DNA of 43,171 bases from Patescibacteria group bacterium UBA6164 (GCA_002422305.1 DIUG01000076.1:833-44003); one strand, 5' to 3'; numbered from the stretch's first letter, positions 1 through 9,324 are shown. The notes: generated from the sequence alone by a model not told the origin. Numbers and translations: made by a program.

Positions 1-22
1 GTGTTCGTTGCATTAAGAACTA
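1..22 (+). repeat. 3' end of the DGR variable region (VR), identical to the TR end
   Basis: The 22 bases are identical to 1099-1120 and the match breaks at the next base. No A-to-other substitution is seen in this short stretch, which fits the non-mutagenised IMH side of a VR. The diversified part lies outside the window. Confidence 0.75.
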
Positions 23-23
23 A
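1..23 (+). CDS. 3' end of a DGR target gene (variable protein), partial
   Basis: Only the last codons are inside the window. Read in the template frame they give Val-Arg-Cys-Ile-Lys-Asn and then TAA at 21-23. Bases 1-22 match the end of the template region at 1099-1120 exactly, which is the arrangement expected at the 3' end of a variable region next to the initiation of mutagenic homing (IMH) site. By analogy with other DGRs this gene should encode a surface or ligand-binding protein with a C-type-lectin-like or FGE-like C-terminal domain. The body of the gene lies upstream of the window, so its size and fold cannot be judged. Just after the stop there is a short direct repeat, ACTCTTTGT twice at 28-45. 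Confidence 0.75.
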
Positions 24-79
24 TCCGACTCTTTGTACTCTTTGTCTCTTTACGAAAAACAATACTTAAAAATTTATAT

Positions 80-421
80 ATGAAAAAAGATAGTTTTGAA
101 AAGTTAGATGATTGATTCTTAAACTTGTATGAAGAAGCTTTATTTGTAAGGTGTTTTGAATATAGTGCAGTTTTTATTTGAGAATTAACAGGCTATAGAG
201 TTTTTGCTAATATTGATAAAAAGACTTGATTTATATTTTTGGAGCTATGATTTCCAAAAACTAAATTAAATGAAATTATACAAAACTTAGAAAATAAATG
301 ATATTCCTTAAGGATTATTAAAAATGATTGAAATTTAAATTCTACCATTTGAAATATGAAATTTGAAAGAGATAAAGAAAAAATAATAAAATATAAAAAA
401 AATTTAATTAAATTTGAATAA
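80..421 (+). CDS. MutS domain I-like DGR accessory protein (113 aa)
   Basis: ATG to TAA with UGA = Gly gives 113 aa. The segment around residues 20-90 (FVRCFEYSAVF, then LELGFPKTKLNEIIQNLENK, then GYSLRII) resembles the N-terminal mismatch-recognition domain of MutS: the FF.CGDFYE.F strand, then the AGVP.H.L..Y...L...GY.VAI helix and strand. There are no ATPase or clamp domains, so it is a single-domain protein. MutS-like small genes have been reported next to some DGRs, which supports linking it to this one. It lies 56 bp after the target stop and ends one base before avd, so the two are probably co-transcribed. It could act in the mutagenic step or in suppressing mismatch repair of VR heteroduplexes; both are inference. 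There is no Shine-Dalgarno site. Confidence 0.6.
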
Positions 422-422
422 T

Positions 423-791
423 ATGGTTACATATAATAATTTACCAGTTTATAAAACTAGTTATGACCTACTTTTGATAATTTTTGATATTACTAAAACC
501 TTTGAGAAACAATATAAGTACACACTTTGAGATAAAATAAAAAATGAAATAATTGATTTAATAACTAGTATATATAGAGCTAATAATAGTTTTGAAAACA
601 GGCTTCAAAATATAAAAAAATCAAGGGAACAAATAGAAGTTTTGAGATTGTATATCAGGCTTTGTAAAGATTTAAAACTTATAAAATTAGAAAATTTTGT
701 TGATTTAAGTGAAAAAATAGAAAGTTTATCAAAACAACTTTTTGCATGGGAAAATTCTATAAAAGTTAAAAAAGAAACAAAATTTTTGTAA
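423..791 (+). CDS. avd: Avd-like accessory variability protein of the DGR (122 aa)
   Basis: This small, charged, all-helical protein begins MVTYNNLPVYKTSYDLLLII. It continues with the pattern FEKQYKYTLGDKIKNEII ... YRANNSFENR ... REQIEVLRLYIRLCKDLKLI, which is the four-helix-bundle Avd/S23-like family. In Bordetella phage BPP-1 Avd forms a pentamer that binds the reverse transcriptase and the template RNA and is needed for mutagenic cDNA synthesis. Its place just upstream of the template region and the RT fits that role. It starts one base after the preceding stop. Glycine is encoded by UGA (for example in YTLGDK), so the gene is adapted to this code. Identification rests on sequence pattern and context. 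Confidence 0.85.
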
Positions 792-940
792 ATATTTGGG
801 CAGAATTTATAGTTTCAAGGAACTTTAAAGCGACCCTATATAGTTCAATAACACACTAGTAAAAAACAATTTTACTAGTAATAAAAGATGATATTATGTT
901 TTCTACATTTTATCACAAATACAGTTGTTATTTTGGCTTT
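792..940 (+). other. Leader upstream of the DGR template, with a hairpin at 855-879
   Basis: This non-coding stretch lies between avd and the template. It contains a 10-bp perfect inverted repeat, ACTAGTAAAA at 855-864 and TTTTACTAGT at 870-879, with loop AACAA. No U-tract follows on the plus strand, so it does not look like an intrinsic terminator. In the BPP-1 system RNA flanking the template is needed for cDNA priming and Avd binding, so a structural role in the template RNA is plausible but unproven. Confidence 0.45.
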
Positions 941-1120
941 TGCTGGTAACCGTAATTGGAATAATGGTAACTACAACAATCAGTCTACGAATGCAAACTA
1001 CTGGTCTAGTACTCCTAACTCTAACAATGCACACAATCTGAACTTCAATACTAGCAATATCAACCCAGCTAATAACAATAACAGAGCTAACGGATTCAGT
1101 GTTCGTTGCATTAAGAACTA
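941..1120 (+). other. DGR template region (TR)
   Basis: Read in the VR frame, this stretch is packed with AAC and AAT codons between conserved anchors: GNRNWNNGNYNNQ, then NANYWSSTP, then NINPANNNNRANGFSVRCIK. A run of Asn codons in a lectin/FGE-like scaffold (YWSS...GFSVRC) is the hallmark of a DGR template, because adenines are the mutagenised bases. The last 22 bp (1099-1120) are identical to the VR end at the window start. The left limit is a guess from where the scaffold becomes recognisable, since the full VR is not available to align. AAC/AAT codons changed at their adenines give only NNC/NNT codons, so diversification cannot create stops there. It lies between avd and the RT. Confidence 0.85.
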
Positions 1121-1127
1121 TATTTTT

Positions 1128-1165
1128 AAGTAGTGAACGATTTCAATCGTTCACTACTTTTTTAA
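1128..1165 (+). terminator. Strong hairpin and U-tract directly after the TR
   Basis: A 13-bp perfect stem (1128-1140 with 1147-1159, core TAGTGAACGA / TCGTTCACTA) and the 6-nt loop TTTCAA are followed by a T-run. It begins 8 bases after the TR ends. It looks like an intrinsic terminator that would end the template RNA before the RT gene. An alternative is a structural element used in cDNA priming. Confidence 0.7.
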
Positions 1166-1174
1166 TCAACAATT

Positions 1175-2395
1175 ATGAATAAACAACAATTATTATATGA
1201 TCTTTTTAGTGCATATTATGAATGTAGAAAAAACAAAAGAAATACAATAAATGCACTTGATTTTGAGTTAAACTATGAATCAAATCTTATAAAACTTGCT
1301 GATGAAATAAGTAATTGAACTTATGAAGTATGAAAAAGTATAGCTTTTATAGTAAATAAACCAGTAAAAAGAGAGGTGTTTGCTTGAGATTTTAGAGATA
1401 GAATAGTTCATCATTATGTTATAAATAAATTAAATCCATATTTTGAAAAATATTTTATTTATGATAGTTATAGTTGTAGGGTAGGTAAATGAACTTTATT
1501 TTGAATAAAAAGAATAGAAAAGTTTATAAGAAGTTGTAGTGAAAATTATACAAAGGATTGCTATATACTAAAACTTGATATTAGATGATTTTTTATGAGT
1601 ATAGACAAAGATATTTTGTATAAAAAAATGGAAAAATTTTTACAATATAATAATTTATCTCTTTTCCAAATAGATGAAATAAACGAGTTACAGCAGGGGG
1701 ATGAATTAGAAAAATTAAACCATAATTTTTTATTAAAGCTTATACAAAAGATTATTTATAATAATTCAATAAAAAATTGTATAATAAAATGAAATAAAAA
1801 AGATTGGCATGGCTTACCTAAAAGTAAGTCTTTATTTTTTACAAAAGATAATACATGACTTCCAATTTGAAATCTTACAAGTCAGGTATTTGCAAATTTT
1901 TACTTAGATTTTTTAGATAAGTTTATTAAACAAAAATTAAAAATAAAATATTATGGTAGATATGTAGATGATTTTATTTTGGTTCATTCTGATAAGCAAT
2001 ATTTAAAGTATTGTAAAAGTCAGATAGATATATATCTAAAAGAAGAATTAAGTCTTACAGTTCACCCGAACAAAATTTATTTACAACATTATACTAAATG
2101 AGTTTTATTTTTATGAAGTTTTATAAAACCATATAGAATTTATTTAAAAAATAATATAAAATGAAATATATATGAAAAAGTAAATATTTTAAATAATAAA
2201 ATAAGGTTAAATGATTGAAAAATAAATAATATTTTAAGAACTGATTTTAGACAGAGTATAAACTCATATTTATGACTTGTTAAGCATTATAAAACATATA
2301 AATTAAAAAAATATATACTTTTAAATCAAGTTTCAGCTTATTTTTGGAATTATTTTTATATAAGTTGATGATATAGTAAGGTTAAAAAAAAATAA
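1175..2395 (+). CDS. DGR reverse transcriptase (406 aa)
   Basis: This is a group II intron-like RT of the DGR clade. It contains KREVFAGDFRDRIVHHYV near residue 70, YILKLDIRGFFMSID (RT motif A), GLPIGNLTSQVFANFYLD at about 228-245 (the LPIGNLTSQ form is typical of DGR RTs) and the catalytic RYVDDFILVH at about 262-271. It would copy the template RNA into cDNA with errors opposite adenines, together with Avd. Length is normal for the family. No maturase or endonuclease domain follows, which argues against a group II intron. In-frame UGA appears at conserved glycines, including GLPIGN. The start ATG lies 15 bases after the upstream terminator, without a Shine-Dalgarno site. Confidence 0.95.
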
Positions 2396-2464
2396 AAATA
2401 TTATTATCAATTTAAAAATTTATTTTATAATAAAGTAAAAGAAAATAATAGCCAGAGTTTGAAA

Positions 2465-2590
2465 ATGTTAAAATTACAAATGAAGGATTTTATTATCATG
2501 GAAATTAAAAAATTCTGTGAAAACTCTGAAGAGTGTTTTAAGAAAGTAGAAAATATCAGTTGATTTATTAAAGACTCTTTATTTAAATAA
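2465..2590 (+). CDS. Small hypothetical ORF (41 aa) behind the RT
   Basis: With UGA = Gly this gives MLKLQMKDFIIMEIKKFC... ending in FIKDSLFK. It has two cysteines and a charged helical middle. In-frame ATGs at 2480 and 2498 are alternative starts. Its last 21 bases form the left arm of a strong terminator, as other genes here also do, which is the main sign that it is translated. No family was recognised. It could be a minor part of the DGR locus or chance. Confidence 0.35.
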
Positions 2591-2602
2591 AGAGTCTTTT
2601 TT
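2570..2602 (+). terminator. Intrinsic terminator
   Basis: A 13-bp stem (2570-2582 with 2587-2599, core AAGACTCTTTA / TAAAGAGTCTT) with a 4-nt loop runs into a T-tract. It closes the DGR locus. Confidence 0.85.
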
Positions 2603-2619
2603 ATTAAAAATTATTAAAA

Positions 2620-2646
2620 TTAGCACCTAAAACAAAAAAGTGCTAA
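2620..2646 (+). promoter_or_regulatory. CIRCE element (HrcA operator) of dnaK
   Basis: TTAGCACCT, 9 bases, AAGTGCTAA. This has the exact 9-9-9 geometry of the CIRCE consensus TTAGCACTC-N9-GAGTGCTAA, with the outer seven bases of both arms intact. It sits just upstream of the dnaK promoter, so heat-shock control by HrcA is expected. No hrcA gene is in the window. Confidence 0.85.
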
Positions 2647-2652
2647 AAAGTT

Positions 2653-2680
2653 TTGACAATATAAAAAAAAATAATAAAAT
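2653..2680 (+). promoter_or_regulatory. dnaK promoter (-35/-10)
   Basis: A consensus -35 TTGACA lies at 2653-2658, then 16 bases, then a -10-like TAAAAT at 2675-2680. The -35 box begins 7 bases after the CIRCE element. The leader to the ATG is long, about 85 bases. Confidence 0.65.
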
Positions 2681-2772
2681 ATTATCAAGTTAGATAAAAA
2701 AATAATTATTTTGTCTTGCTAATTATCCCAAAAGGGAGATATATAAATAATTTAAATATTAACTAAAATATT

Positions 2773-4671
2773 ATGTGAAAAATTATCTGAATAGATTTAT
2801 GAACTACTAATTCTTGTGTTGCTTTTATGGAATGATGAGAAGCAAAGGTAATACCAAATGCTGAATGAAATAGGACTACTCCTAGTATAGTAGCACATAA
2901 AGATGGAAATATAATTGTTGGTACTCCTGCAAAAAGACAAGCTATTACAAATCCTGCTGGTACTATATTTTCTGCAAAAAGATTTATAGGTAGAAAATTT
3001 GATGAAGTAAAAGATGAAATAGAATCTGTTCCTTATGAAGTAGTAAAGTGAAAAAATGGAGAAGCATTAATAAAATTTGATGGTAAAGAAGTAAGACCTG
3101 AGGAAATAGGTGCTCATGTATTAATGAAAATAAAAGAAGATGCTGAAAAATTTTTAGGTCAAACTGTAACTGAAGCTGTAATAACAGTTCCTGCATATTT
3201 TAATGATGATCAAAGACAAGCTACAATTAATGCTGGTAAAATTGCATGATTAGAGGTTAAAAGAATAGTTAGTGAACCTACAGCAGCAGCACTTTCATAT
3301 TGAGCTGGTAAAGGTAAAAATGAAAAAATAGCTGTTTATGATTTATGATGAGGTACTTTTGATATATCTATACTAGAATTATCAGAAGAAGGAACTTTTG
3401 AAGTATTGGCTACAAATGGTGATACTCATTTAGGTTGAGATGATTTTGATAAAAAAATACTTGATTATATAATAGATGAATTTAAAAAAGAACAAGCAAT
3501 TGATTTAAGAAATGATCCTATGGCTCTTCAAAGAGTAAGAGATGAAGCTGAAAAAGCTAAAAAAGAATTATCTAGTACGACTGATTATGATATTAATTTA
3601 CCATATATAACTGTAGATTCTAGTGGACCAAAAAATTTAATGATGACTATTACTAGAACTAAATTTGAAGAATTGATATCTGATTTAGTAGAAAAATCTA
3701 TAGAACCATGTAGAAAAGTTTTATCTGATGCATGATTAAAAGCTAGTGAATTAGATCAAATATTATTAGTATGAGGTTCAACTAGAGTACCACTTGTAAT
3801 TCAAAAAGTAGAAACATTTTTTGGTAAAAAACCAAATGCTTGAGTAAATCCTGATGAAGCAGTAGCACTTTGAGCAGCTATACAAGCTGGTATAATAGGT
3901 GGTGATGTTACTGATGTAGTTTTACTTGATGTTACACCACTTACATTGGGTATAGAAACTATGGGATGAGTAAGAACGCCAATGATTAGTAGAAATTCCA
4001 CTATTCCTGCAAATAAAACTGAAACTTTTTCTACAGCTGTAGATAATCAACCTAGTGTTGAAATACATATATTGCAATGAGAAAGAGAAATGGCAGCAGA
4101 TAATAAGTCTTTAGGTAGATTTATTCTAGATTGAATAAATCCGTCTCCTAGATGAGTACCTCAAATAGAAGTAAGTTTTGATATAGATGCAAACTGAGTA
4201 TTGAAAGTAAAAGCAAAAGATAAAGGTACAGGTAAGGAACAACATATAACTATTCAATGATCAACAGGTATGGATGAAGCAGAAGTAGATAGATTAGTAA
4301 AAGAAGCAGAGGCAAAAAAAGATGAGGATAAAAAGAAAAAAGGTTTAGTTGATGCTAAAAATACTGCAGAATCAACAATTGCTCAAGCAGAAAAAATGTT
4401 AAGAGATAATGCTGATAAAGTAGATGATAATGATAAAAAATTAGTAGAGGAAAAAATATCTAAATTAAAAGAAGTATTGAATAATTCTAATGTTACAAAA
4501 GAGGAATTAGATAATCCAACTAAAGAATTAAATGAAATTATGATGACTGTAGGGCAAAAAGTATATTCTCAACCAGGTACAGAAGATTCTACGGTATGAG
4601 ATAAAAAAACTGATGATTGAGTACAAGAATGAGAGGTTGAAGGTGAAGAAAATAATACTACTAGAGTTTAG
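2773..4671 (+). CDS. dnaK: Molecular chaperone DnaK (Hsp70), 632 aa
   Basis: This ATP-dependent chaperone binds exposed hydrophobic segments of unfolded proteins. The N-terminus gives the phosphate-binding motif IGIDLGTTNSCVA with UGA read as Gly three times (Met-Gly start, IGI, LGT). Other Hsp70 landmarks follow: KRLIGRKF-like RFIGRKF, VPAYFNDDQRQATINAGKIA, AYGAGK-like SYGAGKGKNEKIAVYDLGGG, LVGGSTRVPLV and DVTPLTLGIETMG. The substrate-binding domain and helical lid run to an acidic, Gly-containing tail ending TTRV. Length is close to the usual ~630 aa. No dnaJ or grpE is adjacent, so it is a single-gene unit under CIRCE control, ended by a palindromic terminator shared with secA. Confidence 0.97.
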
Positions 4672-4700
4672 AAAAATTATAAAATTTAGTTTACTAATAA

Positions 4701-4746
4701 ATAAAAAGAGCTTTATTTCAAAATTTTGAAATAAAGCTCTTTTTAT
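4701..4746. terminator. Bidirectional palindromic terminator between dnaK and secA
   Basis: This is a perfect 46-bp palindrome (4701-4723 with 4724-4746) flanked by A- and T-runs, so it can end transcription from both convergent genes. Confidence 0.9.
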
Positions 4747-4757
4747 TTATTTAATTT

Positions 4758-7388
4758 TTAAACTCTAATTTTTACTTTTTCATTACTATTTCTAGGAGCT
4801 TGATTAGGATTATTAAACAATGGATTTGTACCTTTTGGTATATCAATCAAATCTTTTTTAATATTAGTAGAATCTTGTATTGAAACATCTTTAAATTCCA
4901 TATTTTTTGTATTTAATTCTACTTCTTCTATTTTATCTATTTGATTTATAGAAAAAATAGATTTTACTACTTTGTATTCTAATTCACTCATTAAATCTTT
5001 AAATTTATTATATGCTTTTTCTTTATAAACTACTAATGGATTTCTTTGTGCATATCATTCAAAAGCTACTTCTTCTCTTAATCTACTCATTGCATCTATA
5101 TGCCTCATCCATAAATTATCTATAGATTGAAGTACTATTCTTCTTTCTATTTCCATATATGCTTCTTCATCTGGAATACTATTTTTTATCTTTTCTAATT
5201 CATCTAATCATATTTTAGCTATATAATTAGCTAATTCATTTATATCTTTTATTCACCATATATCATCATTTTCAATTGTATCATCAATGGCTTCTAATCA
5301 TAAAAAATCATTTATTTTTATGATTATTTCATTTTTATTTATTGAATTTCCTATATTTTTATTTGCTTCTGCTATCACTAATTTTTTTAGTTGATTTGAA
5401 GTCATATTTTTTATATCTTCACTTATATTTTCAGCATCAAGTATTTTATTTCTTTTACTATAAATAATAGTTCTATGTGCATTTATTACATCATCATATT
5501 CTAGTATGTGTTTTCTTACATCAAAATTATGTCATTCTACTTGTTTTTGTACTCAAGTTACTTTTCTTGTAAGTATTCCACTTTGTGCTAGAGGCTCATC
5601 ATCAGGTAATGACATAAACATAGGAGAATTGAATACACTAAATAATTTATCTCATCCAAATATTCTCATTATATCATCATTTGGAGATATTAAATATTGA
5701 GTAATTCAAGGATCTCATTGTCTACCAGCTCTTCATCTAAGTTGGTTATCTATTCTTCTAGTTTCATGTTTTTCTGTACCTAAAATAATTAATCATCATA
5801 ATTCTTTTACTCATTCTCAAAGTTTTATATCTGTTCATCTTCAAGCCATATTTGTAGCAATTGTAATTGCTCATTTTTGTCATGCATTTGCTACTACTTC
5901 GGCTTCTCTTTCATGTTGTTTAGCATTTAGTACATTATGTTTTATTCATTCTTTTGTCAATCTAGTACTTAAATATTCAGATTTTTCTACAGATACTGTA
6001 CCCACCAAAATCGGTTGTCAAGTTAGATGCATTTCTTTTATAAGTTTTACTACATAGTCAAATTTACCTTTTTCATTTTTAAATAATAAATCAGTCCTAT
6101 CTTCTCTAGCTATAGGTTTATTTGTAGGTATTACTAAAGTATCTAGTGCATATACTTTATAAAATTCTTCTGCTTCTGTTATAGCTGTACCAGTCATTCA
6201 TGCAAGTTTCCAAAACATTCTAAAATAATTTTGAAATGTAATACTTGCAAGTGTTTTTGATTCTTGTTGTATTTGTACAAGTTCTTTAGCTTCTAAGGCT
6301 TGATGTAATCAATCAGAATATCTTCTACCAGCAAGTACTCTTCAAGTATGCTCATCAATAATCATTACTTCTCAATTATTAACTAGATAATCTTTATCTC
6401 TGTTAAATACAGCCATTGCTTTTAGAGCATTTTCTATATGATGAATATCATTATAGTGAGTTGATATATATATATTATCTATATGGAGCATTTCCTCTAT
6501 TTTTTTTATTCATTCTTCAGTAAGTGTAGTTGTTTTTTGTTTTTCATCTACTTTATAATGTTCAGTTATTTTTAATTGTTTTGCTAAAGTTGCAAATTTT
6601 ATGTATTTGCTTGTTGGTTCGCTATCAGGCATAGAAATAATTAAAGGAGTTCTAGCTTCATCTATTAATATAGAATCAACTTCATCAATAATTGCAAAAA
6701 ATAATTTACATTGTGTTTTATTTTCTTTTTTTATAACCATATTATCCCTTAAATAATCAAATCAAAGCTCGTTATTAGTAGCATAAACTATATCACAATT
6801 ATATGCATTTTTCTTTTCTTCTTTACTTTGAGAATTATAAATTACTCATGTTTTTAATCATAATGTTTTGTATAAAATAGACATTTCACTACTATCTCTT
6901 TGAGCTAAATAATCATTTACTGTTACTATTAAAACTGTATTTCATGTTAATGAATTTAAGTATGAAGGTAAAGTCGCTACTAATGTTTTTCATTCTCAAG
7001 TTTTCATTTCTGCAATATTTCATTCATGAATTGCTAATCATCAAATAATTTGAACATCATATGGAATCATATTCCATATGATTTTTTTTCAATTTTCTAT
7101 TTCAAATTCTTTTAAATATATTAATTTACAGGCTGTTTTTACTAAAGCAAAAGCTTCAAATTTTATATTATCTAAAATTTCTTTTATTTTTTTAGAGTCT
7201 TCTTTTTTTGAAAAATCAAGTCATTCAAATAATTTTTTAAATTCAATTGTTTTATTTTGTATATCTATTATTTTATAATTTTCTTGTTTTTTTTCAAAAT
7301 CTTTAATTTTTTCTACCATTTTAGTTAATTCTTTTACCTTTTTTTCACTAGGGTCACCAAAAATACTTTTTATTATTTTTTCAATCAT
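4758..7388 (-). CDS. secA: Preprotein translocase ATPase SecA (876 aa)
   Basis: SecA is the motor that drives unfolded preproteins through SecYEG. It contains PYDVQIIGGLAIHEGNIAEM and then the Walker A MKTGEGKT near residue 130, YATNNELGFDYLRDN, the Walker B/DEAD segment FAIIDEVDSILIDEARTPLI, KLAGMTGTA, and the helicase motif VI-like RIDNQLRGRAGRQGDPG, followed by the scaffold and wing domains. UGA fills the Walker A glycines. The protein ends NEKVKIRV. The C-terminal zinc-binding SEC-C motif found in many SecAs is absent, so direct SecB/ribosome binding by that tail is not expected. The start follows an A-rich leader without Shine-Dalgarno. It is convergent with dnaK and divergent from ruvA. 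Confidence 0.97.
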
Positions 7389-7425
7389 TTTTTTTATTTT
7401 TTTAATTAAGTAATTTTATTATATT

Positions 7426-7470
7426 CAAAAAGTATTTTTTGTAAAAAGAGTTTTATAAAAAATACTTTTG
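7426..7470. repeat. Near-perfect inverted repeat in the secA-ruvA divergent region
   Basis: The arms 7426-7446 and 7451-7470 pair over about 20 bp with one bulge and one mismatch (core AAAGTATTTTTT). It lies upstream of secA, next to a TATAAT-like box on the minus strand near 7419-7424. It may be an operator or a leader hairpin for secA. Confidence 0.45.
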
Positions 7471-7500
7471 TATATTTTAAAAAAATGTGTATAGTTCGAG

Positions 7501-7506
7501 TATAAT
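7501..7506 (+). promoter_or_regulatory. Probable -10 box of ruvA
   Basis: A perfect TATAAT lies 18 bases before the ruvA ATG. No good -35 is seen at the usual distance. The leader would be very short, about 12 bases. Confidence 0.45.
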
Positions 7507-7524
7507 ACAAATAATTATAAATCT

Positions 7525-8115
7525 ATGATAGCATACCTAAAATGAAAAATAATAGAATTAAATTTTAATTCATTGACTATATTGACAGATGGTTGAGTAT
7601 GATATGATGTTTGAATAAATGAGCTTACTTATTCTAAATTGTGATTAGAATCACAAGCTGGAATATATATATATCATCATATTACAGAAAATTATCAATC
7701 ACTTTTTTGATTTATTGATATTGAAGAGAAAAAAGTTTTTTCAGAACTTATAAAAATTTCTGGAGTATGATGAAAAGTAGCTATGCAAATATTATCTCTT
7801 TGAATAGAGAGGCTTTTATTTGCTATTAAGTGAGAAGATAATAAAACTATTGAATGAGTAAAATGAATAGGTAAAAAAATGGCAGAAAAAATTATTTTAG
7901 AATTAAAAGACAAGGATTTTTGAATAGTATTTAGTGATAGAGATAATATTAAAAAAACTAATCCTATATCATTAGATTTACATATATCTATAAAATCTAC
8001 TCTTACAAATATGTGATATAATCCTCGTGATATTGATAGAATATTATCAGATTTACCTGAATGAATACTAAATGCAGGTGAGATTATTCCTTATGTAATT
8101 AGAGAATTGAGTTAA
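7525..8115 (+). CDS. ruvA: Holliday junction branch migration protein RuvA (196 aa)
   Basis: RuvA binds Holliday junctions as a tetramer and loads the RuvB motor. The OB-fold domain starts MIAYLKGKIIELN, with GVGYDV. The helix-hairpin-helix pair reads ISGVGGKVAMQILS and IEGVKGIGKKMAEKIILELKDK at about residues 70-130, and the C-terminal RuvB-binding domain ends LPYV-like IIPYVIRELS. Length matches the family (~200 aa). Most of the hairpin glycines are UGA codons. The next gene, rmuC, starts 37 bases downstream in the same direction, so the two probably form a small DNA-repair operon. ruvB and ruvC are not in the window. Confidence 0.95.
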
Positions 8116-8152
8116 TAATTTAATAGAGATGTTTAATTTATAATAATTACTT

Positions 8153-9202
8153 ATGACATTAGAAATAATATTAATAATAATAATTTCAATACTTTTAATT
8201 ATCATATTTTTTTTATTTATTAAAAAGGATAATAAAAATGATGATACTTCTATAAAAATGCTACATGAACAAGTACTTGCTTTAAATAAAAATATAGATT
8301 ATAAACTTTGAGAATCAAATAGAAATACACAGAAAAATTTTGATATAAATTCAAAAATAAGTTTTGATTCTATTAAAAAAATAGAAGAAATAACTAAAAA
8401 ACTTACTTCATTAGAAGAAACAAATAAACAAATAAAAGATATATGAGGTCAGCTTGAATGATTAGAAAATATATTAAAAAATACTAAACAAAGATGAATT
8501 TTAGGAGAATATTTTTTAGAAAATGTACTAAAAAATATTCTACCACCTAATAATTATGAATTTCAATATGTTTTTAAAAATGGAGAAATAGTAGATTGAG
8601 TTATATTTGTAAAAGATAAAATAATCCCTATTGATTCTAAATTTTCATTAGAAAATTATAATAAAATAATTAGTGAAGAAAACTTAGTCATAAAAGAATC
8701 ATTAGTAAAGGATTTTAAAAATGATATAAAGAAAAGAATAGATGAAACTAGTAAATATATTAGACCTGAAGAATGAACTATGGATTTTGCATTTATGTTT
8801 ATTCCTAGTGAATGAATTTATTATGATTTACTTGTAAATAAAGTTTGAACTTTAAAAGTCAATACTATTGATTTAATAGAATATGCCTATAAAGAAAGAA
8901 AAGTAATAATTGTTAGTCCTACAAGTTTTTATGCCTATTTACAAACAGTATTACAATGACTTAGGGCTTTAAAAATAGAAGAATCTGCAAAGGATATTCA
9001 AAAACAAGTAGAAAAATTATGAAAACATTTATGAGCTTATGAAGAATATTTGTATAAAATAGGATCTAGTTTATGAACTACCGTAAATCATTATAATACA
9101 GCTTATAAAAAGTTTAATTTAATTGAAAAAGATGTTTTGAAAATTACATGAGAAGTGGGTATTGATAATAATATAATACAAATAAATAAGCCTGATATGT
9201 AA
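8153..9202 (+). CDS. rmuC: DNA recombination protein RmuC (349 aa)
   Basis: This is a membrane-anchored RmuC-family protein thought to limit inversions and rearrangements through a restriction-endonuclease-like fold. A single N-terminal transmembrane helix (residues ~2-23, LEIILIIIISILLIIIFFLF) is followed by a coiled coil (~35-105). The RmuC core comes next: RGILGEYFLENVLKNILP, then DGVIFVKDKIIPIDSKF with the conserved PIDSKF, AFMFIPSEG and VIIVSPTSFYAYLQTV. Length is at the short end of the family. It is downstream of ruvA in the same direction and ends at a strong terminator. Its role in this organism is inferred from the family only. Confidence 0.93.
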
Positions 9203-9205
9203 AAT

Positions 9206-9250
9206 AAAAGAAAAAACTTATATATTTGAAATATATAAGTTTTTTCTTTT
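9206..9250. terminator. Bidirectional terminator between rmuC and the AMMECR1 gene
   Basis: A perfect 21-bp stem (9206-9226 with 9230-9250) with a 3-nt loop has A-rich and T-rich outer arms. It lies between two convergent genes. Confidence 0.9.
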
Positions 9251-9324
9251 ACTAATCCATGAATATAAATATTTTAAAATATCAAAAATATAAAGTACTC
9301 TTTTAAGAATGAATGAAATAAAAT

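Noticed and set aside
888..1133. An 81-codon frame covering the DGR template
   Set aside because: Its reading is the VR scaffold with Asn at mutable sites; it is the template RNA, not a separate protein gene. The first ~18 residues have no match to the scaffold.
1175..2395. RT as a group II intron or retron enzyme
   Set aside because: No maturase or endonuclease domain and no intron RNA domains were seen; the LPIGNLTSQ motif, avd and TR point to a DGR.
2773..7388. dnaK and secA as pseudogenes with many stop codons
   Set aside because: All interruptions are UGA at conserved glycines; with code 25 both are full length.
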